Assembly (NCBI GenBank): GCA_043731355.1
Contig: JAYTJE010000158.1
Location: 1 to 5,988 of the forward strand
Length of the DNA stretch: 5,988 nt
Direction of reading: 5' to 3'
DNA from: GWC2-56-14 sp043731355
GTDB taxonomy: Bacteria; Nitrospirota; UBA9217
Part shown: positions 1 to 5,963 of the stretch, in pieces
Position numbering within the stretch: position 1 is the first letter of the stretch
Layout: the number at the start of each line of letters is the position of its first letter
Notes under the pieces: model-generated
Told to the model about the DNA's origin: nothing
Seen by the model: only the letters and a program-made list of their open reading frames with translations
The model's database searches: none
Translations under genes and position numbers: made by a program

Positions 1-861
1 AAAACGCCTTGTACTGCAAAGGAAATCCGAGTTTTTCATGGTTATTTTGAGTATTTTTTACTGAGTCGCTGTGAAGCGACTTTTTACGAATGCATCAATC
101 ATGTCCATTTGCTGATAGAAACCAAGGACACTCCCCTCTCAAAATTTATGCAAGGGCTGAACCAAACCTACACCATGTACTATAACCGCCGATACCGGAC
201 TGTCGGTCATCTTTTCCAAGGACGGTACAAAGCCATTCTGTGCGACAGAGAAGCTTACCTGCTCGGACTTCTCAAATATATTCATCTCAATCCTCTGCGT
301 GCCAAGCTTGCTGAATCCCTCGAAGTCTACCCTTGGAGCAGTCATCACGCGTACACAGGAAAAAACAATCCGCTCGCAGTTGTTGACACGGACCAAGTCC
401 TCCACCTGTTCTCAAAAAACAAGCGACGATCGATAAAAAGATACTTGGAGTTTATGGGTGAAGATGAAACTCTCAATAAAAACGAGGTCTATGCAACCAT
501 TGACCAGCGTGTGCAAGGAGATGACTCCTTTGTCGAACAGGTGAAAACACTTGCGGATAAGCCGGTCGAAGCGGGCAAAAAGAAGAAGGAACGTTCGCTG
601 AGCCAAATCATGACGGTTATTGAGAACACAACGGGCATTCGCCTTGAACAACTGCGGACAGCGGGAAAATTGAGTTCGCTCATGACTGGTCGCCGGCTCT
701 TGAGTCAGGCGGCCCGTGACTATGGTTATCAAGGGAAAGAAATCGCGCAATTCCTACATAAAGACCCCGCTGCGGTGACCGGATACTGCAGGCGCAGAGA
801 CGAACTGGCCGACGAGCTTGCGGCCATCCACCGCACACTCGCAAGGGGCAAATCTCAATAA
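1..861 (+). CDS. REP-associated tyrosine transposase (RAYT, Y1/HUH) with DnaA-like C-terminus; left-truncated, N-terminus probably decayed
   Basis: The frame is open from base 1 to the TAA at 859-861, so the gene enters from outside the window; residues are counted from base 1. NHVHLLIE at residues 33-40 holds the HUH metal-binding pair (H34, H36). It is followed by the family block GHLFQGRYKAIL and by YIHLNP, whose Tyr (residue 93, bases 277-279) is the expected nucleophile. Y1 transposases of this type act on single-stranded palindromic ends and are usually single-copy, domesticated genes linked to REP repeats. Residues about 195-270 resemble the DNA-binding domain IV of DnaA (GRR, then KEIAQFL.KDPAAV), a tail known in part of this family. 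The segment before NHVHLL is too short for the family: the usual LYAYxLMxNHVH appears as FYECINHVH, and RGN-like text sits in another frame near bases 3-26. An internal TTG at 109 would remove the HUH motif and is not credible as a start. Base use is much less GC-rich than downstream. It may be a pseudogene. Confidence 0.85.
   Translation, partial: KTPCTAKEIRVFHGYFEYFLLSRCEATFYECINHVHLLIETKDTPLSKFMQGLNQTYTMYYNRRYRTVGHLFQGRYKAILCDREAYLLGLLKYIHLNPLRAKLAESLEVYPWSSHHAYTGKNNPLAVVDTDQVLHLFSKNKRRSIKRYLEFMGEDETLNKNEVYATIDQRVQGDDSFVEQVKTLADKPVEAGKKKKERSLSQIMTVIENTTGIRLEQLRTAGKLSSLMTGRRLLSQAARDYGYQGKEIAQFLHKDPAAVTGYCRRRDELADELAAIHRTLARGKSQ
64..85 (+). other. Terminator-like hairpin inside the RAYT frame
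   Basis: AGTCGCT (64-70) and AGCGACT (75-81) form a perfect 7-bp stem around the loop GTGA, and a run of five T covers 81-85. This is the shape of a small rho-independent terminator, but it lies within the transposase reading frame, in the stretch where family similarity is poorest. It could be a real terminator, a palindrome of the kind RAYT proteins bind, or chance. The shape is certain and the function is not. Confidence 0.35.
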
Positions 862-875
862 TTAAGTCTGACCCC
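862..875. repeat. Probable right end motif of the RAYT element
   Basis: TTAAGTCTGACCCC begins immediately after the transposase stop codon. From memory of similar loci, a GGGGTCAGACTT motif (the reverse complement) recurs beside transposases of this type, so I read it as the element boundary. Only one copy lies in the window, because the left end is outside it. It therefore cannot be proven as a repeat from this sequence alone. Confidence 0.4.
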
Positions 876-887
876 ATTTGAGGTTGT

Positions 888-2267
888 ATGCTGGACCAAA
901 AGATTAAAAAAACCATACAGAAATACAAGCTCCTAAGACCGGGCGACACGGTGCTCGTTGCGGTCTCGGGCGGCCCTGATTCCGTCTGCCTCCTCGCGGC
1001 GCTGCATGCGCTGTCCGAAGAGCTGAGCATCTCCCTTCAGGTCGCGCACCTCGACCATATGTTCCGGGGCAGGGAATCCGCGGACGAGGCGCTGTTCGTT
1101 GCAAAACTTGCCGAGCGGCTCGGTCTCCCTTCCACCATCGAGGCTGTTGATGCGGCTGCGCTCTGCCGCGAGCGGGGACTGTCGGTCCAGGCCGGGGCGC
1201 GCGAAGCACGATATGCCTTCCTTTCCCGGACAGCGGAACGGACCGGCGCCTCGCGCATCGCCACCGGCCACACCGCAACTGACCAGGCCGAGACCGTGCT
1301 CCTGCGGCTGCTGCGCGGCGCCGGCGGCGCTGGCCTTTCCGGGATCCCGCCGATGCGCGGACCTTTCATCAGGCCGCTCATCGAGACGACCCGCGAAGAG
1401 GTCTTGGAGCGCCTCACGCGGTCCGGGCTCTCGTTCATGACCGACCCCTCGAACGCGAAACCGCTTTATACCCGGAACAGGATACGCCTGGAGCTTATGC
1501 CTCTGCTTAAACAGTTCAATCCGCGCATCGTCGAGACGCTTGCCGCGGAAGCAGCGCTGTTCAAAGACGAAAACGAGGCGCTGGATTTGTCCGTCGAAAC
1601 GGCGGTTCAGGCGATCACGGAGAAACAGGGAGACGGCTTTGTTGTGCGGCGCGGGGCTTTCCTGGCGCTCCATCCGGCGATCAGGCGCAGACTCCTTCGC
1701 AGGCTGGCGGAAGCCCTTGCTGAAGGTCTTTCCGGCCTTTCGTGGGTACAGGTAGACGAGGCGCTCCAATTTATGTCCGCGGCGCCCACCGGCAGGACCA
1801 TGCGCCTCCCGGCAGCGCTGACGATCGAACGGACCTACGAACGGTTCCTCATAGGTCCGCCAACGGCGACGGCGCCCTTTGACTACCCGCTCGCGGTCCC
1901 GGGCAGGACAGCCGTCCCGGAGTGCGGCATTGAAGTGGAGGCTCTTCTGTGCAGTGATCCGGAAACGCTGCTTGATGCAAATTATTACTGGCAGGCCCTT
2001 TTCGATTATGATAAGATGTGCCTCCCGTTGCGGGTTCGGAGCAGACGCCCCGGCGACCGGTTCCACCCTGCCGGGTTGGGCGGAAAAAGCAAAAAACTCC
2101 AGGATCTGCTGGTGGATGCCAAGGTCCCGCGACATCAGCGCGATGCAGTCCCGCTGCTCTGCTCCGGGGCCGAGCTCCTCTGGGTCATGGGAATGCGCCT
2201 TGACCAGCGGTTCCTGGCGCAGGCAGGCACGAGGCAGCGGCTGTTGGTGGGAGTAAAGAAGCGGTAG
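888..2267 (+). CDS. tilS: tRNA(Ile)-lysidine synthase
   Basis: TilS uses ATP and lysine to convert C34 of the CAU-anticodon tRNA-Ile to lysidine, which switches its charging from Met to Ile and its decoding to AUA. It is a cytosolic, normally essential enzyme. The N-terminal PP-loop ATPase domain shows SGGPDS at residues 27-32, HLDH..RG..S..DE at 54-67, and GHTATDQAET at 127-136. DPSN.....TRNRIR at 185-199 is the family signature that closes this domain. A middle helical region follows. The C-terminal TilS_C domain (about 380-459) contains RRPGDRF.P.G and KKLQDLL.D.KVPR..RD. The length of 459 residues is normal for the long form. The ATG at 888 is preceded by GAGG (880-883) with a short 4-base gap and leaves a normal lead-in to the PP-loop. 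No convincing promoter is visible in 862-887, so transcription must start in or before the RAYT gene. Confidence 0.97.
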   Translation: MLDQKIKKTIQKYKLLRPGDTVLVAVSGGPDSVCLLAALHALSEELSISLQVAHLDHMFRGRESADEALFVAKLAERLGLPSTIEAVDAAALCRERGLSVQAGAREARYAFLSRTAERTGASRIATGHTATDQAETVLLRLLRGAGGAGLSGIPPMRGPFIRPLIETTREEVLERLTRSGLSFMTDPSNAKPLYTRNRIRLELMPLLKQFNPRIVETLAAEAALFKDENEALDLSVETAVQAITEKQGDGFVVRRGAFLALHPAIRRRLLRRLAEALAEGLSGLSWVQVDEALQFMSAAPTGRTMRLPAALTIERTYERFLIGPPTATAPFDYPLAVPGRTAVPECGIEVEALLCSDPETLLDANYYWQALFDYDKMCLPLRVRSRRPGDRFHPAGLGGKSKKLQDLLVDAKVPRHQRDAVPLLCSGAELLWVMGMRLDQRFLAQAGTRQRLLVGVKKR

Positions 2268-2297
2268 AAGGTAAATAGACTGACGGAGGACATACCT

Positions 2298-2840
2298 ATG
2301 GTAGGAATCGATTTCGGCAAACCGCTCTTCACAAGCGAGGAGATCCAGCGTAAGATTCAGGAGCTGGGCTCCCGGATATCCAAAGACTACGCGGACAAGG
2401 ACCTGCTGGTCATCGGGGTGCTCAAAGGCGCCATCTTTTTCATGTCCGATCTGCTCCGTTCGCTTAAAATTTCCGTGCGGATGGACTTCATGCACTGTAC
2501 CAGCTCTTCCTCCAGAGGCAAAGGAGTGGGCCCGGTGCGGATGATGTGCGACATCAAAGAGGATATCAAAGACAAACATGTCCTGCTGGTGGAGGATATC
2601 GTTGATTCCGGCGTCACGCTCCAGTATCTCAAGCAAATGCTCCTTGACCGCGGCCCGGCGTCGCTCAAGGTCTGTGTGCTTCTGGACAAGGCGGAGCGGC
2701 GGAAAGTGGAGATCGAGGCGGACTATGCCGGATTCCGCATCCCCAACAAATACGTGGTCGGCTACGGCCTGGACTACAAGGACCGCTACCGCAACCTGCC
2801 CTATATCGCCGTTCTGCCGCACGAAGAACGAGAGGGATAG
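2298..2840 (+). CDS. hpt: Hypoxanthine phosphoribosyltransferase
   Basis: This purine salvage enzyme joins hypoxanthine (often guanine too) to PRPP, giving IMP or GMP in the cytosol. LKG at residues 42-44 matches the pyrophosphate loop. LLVEDIVDSGVTL at 96-108 is the PRPP-binding signature, with its acidic pair E99/D100. K151, V153 and D159 in NKYVVGYGLDY are the expected purine-recognition residues, and YRNLPYI completes the C-terminus. At 180 residues it has the usual bacterial length. An excellent Shine-Dalgarno, GGAGGA (2285-2290), sits 7 bases before the ATG. It lies 30 bases after tilS and probably shares its transcript. One oddity is the flexible loop after DFM (63-65), which reads HCTSSSSRGKGVGPVR. 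The near-invariant Ser-Tyr pair of the family aligns, without gaps, with S69-S70, so the Tyr is absent. The fold assignment is firm; the precise base preference is not readable. Confidence 0.95.
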   Translation: MVGIDFGKPLFTSEEIQRKIQELGSRISKDYADKDLLVIGVLKGAIFFMSDLLRSLKISVRMDFMHCTSSSSRGKGVGPVRMMCDIKEDIKDKHVLLVEDIVDSGVTLQYLKQMLLDRGPASLKVCVLLDKAERRKVEIEADYAGFRIPNKYVVGYGLDYKDRYRNLPYIAVLPHEEREG

Positions 2841-2852
2841 CCAGCGAAGTTG

Positions 2853-2881
2853 TTGTCAGCGGCAATGAAATATGTTACAGT
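2853..2881 (+). promoter_or_regulatory. Candidate sigma70-type promoter for ftsH-folP
   Basis: TTGTCA (2853-2858, 5 of 6 to the -35 consensus) is separated by 17 bases from TACAGT (2876-2881, 4 of 6 to the -10 consensus). It lies in the largest intergenic gap of the gene run and would start transcription near 2888, leaving a leader of roughly 55 bases before ftsH. No sigma32-like or CIRCE-like element was seen. Confidence 0.4.
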
Positions 2882-2893
2882 AATAAAAGTTAA

Positions 2894-2924
2894 CCTGTCG
2901 CGCTTCAATAGCAGGGCGCGCAGG
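2894..2924 (+). promoter_or_regulatory. GC-rich hairpin in the ftsH leader
   Basis: CCTG-t-CGCGC (2894-2903) can pair with GCGCGCAGG (2916-2924), giving 9 base pairs with one bulged T and a 12-base loop. It ends 3 bases before the Shine-Dalgarno of ftsH. There is no T-run after it, so it is not an ordinary intrinsic terminator. A role in ftsH translation or mRNA stability is possible but is inferred only from position. Confidence 0.3.
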
Positions 2925-2927
2925 ATC

Positions 2928-2932
2928 GGAGG
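2928..2932 (+). promoter_or_regulatory. Ribosome binding site that fixes the GTG start of ftsH
   Basis: GGAGG lies 9 bases before GTG at 2942. No in-frame ATG lies nearby, and starting at this GTG gives the short charged N-terminus directly followed by the first membrane helix, as is normal for FtsH. Confidence 0.8.
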
Positions 2933-2941
2933 TTTGCATCG

Positions 2942-4738
2942 GTGAACGCATTCTATAAAAATCTGGCGCTGATCCTTCTGTTCGTCGTGGTATCCGTGCT
3001 CATCTTCAATCTGTTCAACCCGGTTGCCCCGACAACGCTGCAGATCGCCTTCAGCGAGGTCATGGACAAGATCGACAAGGACGAAGTGAACGACGTCACG
3101 ATCAAAGGTCCCGAACTGCTCGGCAACCTCAAGACCGGCAAGTCCTTTAAGGCGAATCTGCCGGACTATCCGGACCTCGTCAAGGACCTTCGGGCCAAGG
3201 GCGTCAAGATCAACGTCGAACCGCTCAAGGAATCGGGATGGTACAACTTTCTCGTGGTCTGGGCCCCGCTGATCCTCATGGCCCTGTGGTTCATGTTCAT
3301 CATGCGGAATATGCAGATGGGCGGCAACAAGGCCATGTCCTTCGGCAAGAGCAAGGCCAAGCTCCTGAACGAAACCGCCAAGAAAATAACCTTCAACGAA
3401 GTGGCCGGCATGGACGAGGCCAAAGTGGAAGTGCAGGAGATCATTGAGATCCTGAAGGACCCGCAGAAGTTCCAGAAACTCGGCGGCAAGATCCCGAAAG
3501 GCGTGCTGCTCGTGGGCCCTCCGGGCACGGGCAAAACGCTCCTGGCGCGCGCCATCGCGGGCGAAGCGGGAGTTCCGTTCCTGTCGATCAGCGGCTCCGA
3601 TTTTGTGGAAATGTTCGTCGGCGTGGGCGCCTCGCGCGTACGCGACCTTTTCGAACAAGGCAAGAAGAACGCGCCGTGCATCATCTTCATCGATGAAATA
3701 GATGCCGTAGGACGGCACCGCGGCGCCGGTCTCGGCGGGGGCCATGACGAGCGCGAACAGACCTTGAACCAGCTCCTCGTGGAGATGGACGGATTCGAGA
3801 GCAACGAGGGCGTGATCCTCGTGGCCGCCACGAACCGCCCTGACGTGCTCGACCCGGCGCTGCTCCGGCCGGGCAGATTCGACCGCATGGTCGTGATCCC
3901 GCGCCCCGACCTGAACGGCAGGATCGGTGTGCTCAAGGTGCATACGCAGAAGATCAAGCTCGCGCCGCACGTGGACATCGAATCCATCGCGCGCGGCACC
4001 CCGGGCCTGTCAGGAGCGGAGCTCGCAAACCTCGTGAACGAGGCCGCGATCCTCGCCGCCAGGCTGAACAAAACCCAGGTGGAGAACGATGATTTCGAGC
4101 GCGCCAAGGACAAGATCCTCATGGGCCTCGAGCGCAAGAGCATGCTCATCAGCCCCGATGAAAAGAAGAATACGGCCTACCACGAAGCGGGCCATACGCT
4201 GGTGGCGCGGCTCATTCCCGGAACCGACCCGGTCCATAAGGTTTCTATCATTCCACGCGGCATGGCGCTCGGCGTCACGCTGCAGATCCCCACGGCCGAC
4301 CGTTACTCCTATGACCGTGAGCATTTATTGAACAACATCGCAATTCTGCTCGGAGGCCGAGCTGCCGAGGAGATTGCGCTCCAGCACATGACCACCGGAG
4401 CAGGAAACGATCTCGAACGCGCCACGGGCCTGGCCCGAAAGATGGTCTGCGAGTGGGGCATGAGCGACGCCATGGGCCCCCTGTCCTACGGCAAGAAGGA
4501 AGAGGCCATATTTCTGGGCCGCGAGATCTCGCAGCACCGCGACTACAGCGAGCATACGGCGGTCGAGATCGACAATGAGGTCAAACGGATCGTCATGGAC
4601 AACTATCACCGTGCCAAGGACCTGATCCAGGAACGGGCCGACGCGCTCCACGGCCTTGCAAAGGCTTTGCTCGAAAAAGAGACCCTTGACGCCGCTGACA
4701 TAGACGCCATCGTCAACAGCCAGCCGACGGCCGCATAG
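2942..4738 (+). CDS. ftsH: ATP-dependent zinc metalloprotease FtsH
   Basis: FtsH is a hexameric inner-membrane AAA+ protease that extracts and degrades misassembled membrane proteins and selected short-lived soluble regulators. Two membrane segments are visible, at residues about 8-26 and 103-121. They bracket the periplasmic domain, and the rest faces the cytosol. The AAA module has Walker A GPPGTGKT at 192-199, Walker B IIFIDEID at 247-254 (D251, E252), and the second region of homology from N298 with Arg fingers R312 and R315. The pore loop motif FVGVGA is present. The protease domain carries HEAGH at 414-418 and the third zinc ligand D490 in GAGNDLERAT. All catalytic residues are intact. 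At 598 residues it is a little shorter than the E. coli protein, mainly because the C-terminal tail is short. It has its own probable promoter and leader, and the folP start follows its stop by 8 bases. Confidence 0.99.
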   Translation: MNAFYKNLALILLFVVVSVLIFNLFNPVAPTTLQIAFSEVMDKIDKDEVNDVTIKGPELLGNLKTGKSFKANLPDYPDLVKDLRAKGVKINVEPLKESGWYNFLVVWAPLILMALWFMFIMRNMQMGGNKAMSFGKSKAKLLNETAKKITFNEVAGMDEAKVEVQEIIEILKDPQKFQKLGGKIPKGVLLVGPPGTGKTLLARAIAGEAGVPFLSISGSDFVEMFVGVGASRVRDLFEQGKKNAPCIIFIDEIDAVGRHRGAGLGGGHDEREQTLNQLLVEMDGFESNEGVILVAATNRPDVLDPALLRPGRFDRMVVIPRPDLNGRIGVLKVHTQKIKLAPHVDIESIARGTPGLSGAELANLVNEAAILAARLNKTQVENDDFERAKDKILMGLERKSMLISPDEKKNTAYHEAGHTLVARLIPGTDPVHKVSIIPRGMALGVTLQIPTADRYSYDREHLLNNIAILLGGRAAEEIALQHMTTGAGNDLERATGLARKMVCEWGMSDAMGPLSYGKKEEAIFLGREISQHRDYSEHTAVEIDNEVKRIVMDNYHRAKDLIQERADALHGLAKALLEKETLDAADIDAIVNSQPTAA

Positions 4739-4746
4739 GGAGCGCC

Positions 4747-5901
4747 ATGGGGCTTGCTGTCAGGATCGTTGAAGCCGGATCAATGGCACTCTCCATCCGC
4801 GGCCTCACCCCGGAGCAGCAGGCGGTGGTGCGTGACTTTATCCGTGCGCTCGATGGCGGCATCTCCATCAGTTTTTTACCGGCGCGGGACGGGAAAGAGG
4901 CGCGCCTGACCGCCTCGCCGGAGCGTTTGCAACAGCTGCCCGATGCGTTCCGCACCAACGCGCATATCCCGCCGGACCTTCCTGGCGCACTACAGTCACT
5001 CCTCGATAATTACCTGCGTACGGACCAGAGGGTCAGCTGCAAAGGGCTGGTCCTCGACCTCGGCAGCCGCACACACATCATGGGCATCCTGAATGTAACA
5101 CCCGATTCCTTTTCCGACGGCGGCCGCCATGCCGATACGGGACGGGCCATCACCCAGGCCCGCTTGATGGCAACTCAAGGTGCGGACATTATCGATGTCG
5201 GCGGAGAATCGACGCGGCCCGGCGCGGAGCCGGTCTCCGAAGAGGAAGAACTCCGGAGGATCATTCCGGTGATCGAACGCCTCGCCGCTGAACTCACGGT
5301 CCCGATCTCGGTCGACACCTACAAGTCCCGGGTCGCGCGCAAAGCGCTGGAAGCCGGCGCCTCGATCGTGAACGACATCAGCGGGCTCCGCTTCTCCCTG
5401 GATATGGCAGGCGTCGCCGCCGAATACGGCGCCGCCGTAGTCATCATGCACATCAAAGGCACACCGCGCGACATGCAGCGGAACCCGGTCTACACCGATG
5501 TGGTCGCCGAGGTCAGGTCCTTTCTGGCGGACAGCATCACCATCGCCGTGCAGGCGGGCGTAAAGCCGGAAAGCATCCTCGTTGATCCGGGCATCGGGTT
5601 CGGCAAAACGCTGGAGCACAATCTGACGCTCCTCAAGCGTCTGGGTGAACTGCGCAGCCTGGGCCATCCGATCCTGCTCGGCGCCTCGCGAAAAAAGTTC
5701 ATCGGCACGGTACTCGGGATCGCGGAAGCCGACCAGAGACAGGAAGGCACGGCGGCGACGTGTGTTCTGGGAATCGAGCGGGGCGCGCGGGTCCTGCGGG
5801 TCCATGATGTGGAGCAGATGGTCAAGGTCGCGCGCATGACCGATGCGGTCCTCGGAACAAACGCAAAACACGAAATCCGAAAAAATAATATTAGTTACTA
5901 A
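4747..5901 (+). CDS. folP: Dihydropteroate synthase with N-terminal extension
   Basis: FolP condenses p-aminobenzoate with hydroxymethyl-dihydropterin diphosphate to make dihydropteroate, the sulfonamide-sensitive step of folate synthesis. The TIM-barrel core starts near residue 108. It shows MGILNVTPDSFSDGG at 112-126, DVGGESTRPGA from 150, SVDT ending at T191, and ND at 209-210. These are followed by MHIKGTP.DMQ from 234, DPGIGFGK at 280-287, GASRKKFIG from 312, and RVHDV at 351-355. All ligand-binding motifs are present. The roughly 107 residues before the core look like a shortened version of the N-terminal extension known from some Firmicutes and Desulfobacterota FolP proteins; their role is unknown to me. 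The ATG at 4747 has AGGGAG (4737-4742) overlapping the ftsH stop, 4 bases away. M13 (4783) is an in-frame alternative with a poorer ribosome site. The last dozen or so codons become AT-rich and unlike the rest, so the natural C-terminus may have been replaced. Confidence 0.97.
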   Translation: MGLAVRIVEAGSMALSIRGLTPEQQAVVRDFIRALDGGISISFLPARDGKEARLTASPERLQQLPDAFRTNAHIPPDLPGALQSLLDNYLRTDQRVSCKGLVLDLGSRTHIMGILNVTPDSFSDGGRHADTGRAITQARLMATQGADIIDVGGESTRPGAEPVSEEEELRRIIPVIERLAAELTVPISVDTYKSRVARKALEAGASIVNDISGLRFSLDMAGVAAEYGAAVVIMHIKGTPRDMQRNPVYTDVVAEVRSFLADSITIAVQAGVKPESILVDPGIGFGKTLEHNLTLLKRLGELRSLGHPILLGASRKKFIGTVLGIAEADQRQEGTAATCVLGIERGARVLRVHDVEQMVKVARMTDAVLGTNAKHEIRKNNISY

Positions 5902-5938
5902 AGAATCAAATTCTACGCAAAATGGCGGGAATATTTAC

Positions 5939-5963
5939 CACGAAGAACACGAAGTTCACGAAG
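5939..5963. repeat. Three 9-base tandem units with the core CACGAAG
   Basis: CACGAAG occurs at 5939-5945, 5948-5954 and 5957-5963, separated by AA and TT, so the period is exactly 9 bases. Read on the other strand it is CTTCGTG repeated. Similar CACGAAG strings are familiar to me from intergenic DNA of many environmental Gram-negative genomes. That is recollection, not a search. It lies in the 87-base non-coding stretch after folP, in which I see no terminator and no gene. Confidence 0.65.

Noticed and set aside
833..861. A -10-like AATAAT at 856-861 as a promoter for tilS
   Set aside because: The position 17 bases upstream reads GCACAC, which does not resemble a -35 box, so there is nothing firm to support it.
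933..2822. Very long open frame on the - strand (629 codons) opposite tilS and hpt
   Set aside because: It is a shadow of GC-rich coding DNA. Both + strand genes under it have complete family motifs, and the antisense protein shows only low-complexity Arg/Ala/Gly-rich text with no recognisable domain.
2894..2924. Hairpin between hpt and ftsH as an intrinsic terminator
   Set aside because: No T-run follows the stem; the next bases are ATCGGAGG, the ftsH ribosome site.
2841..2941. Heat-shock control of ftsH through sigma32 or CIRCE
   Set aside because: I found neither a CTTGAA...CCCCAT-type promoter nor a TTAGCACTC-N9-GAGTGCTAA element in the gap.
2801..3970. Long - strand open frame (389 codons) opposite ftsH
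   Set aside because: It is antisense to the catalytic core of FtsH, is His/Asp/Glu/Arg-rich as expected from reverse reading of such codons, and has no domain or ribosome site.
5902..5915. AGAAT-CAA-ATTCT inverted repeat after folP as a terminator
   Set aside because: The 5-bp AT-rich stem is too weak and lacks a following T-run.
5939..5963. CRISPR-like array at the right edge
   Set aside because: The units are 7 bases with 2-base gaps, far too short for repeats and spacers, and no cas gene is present.
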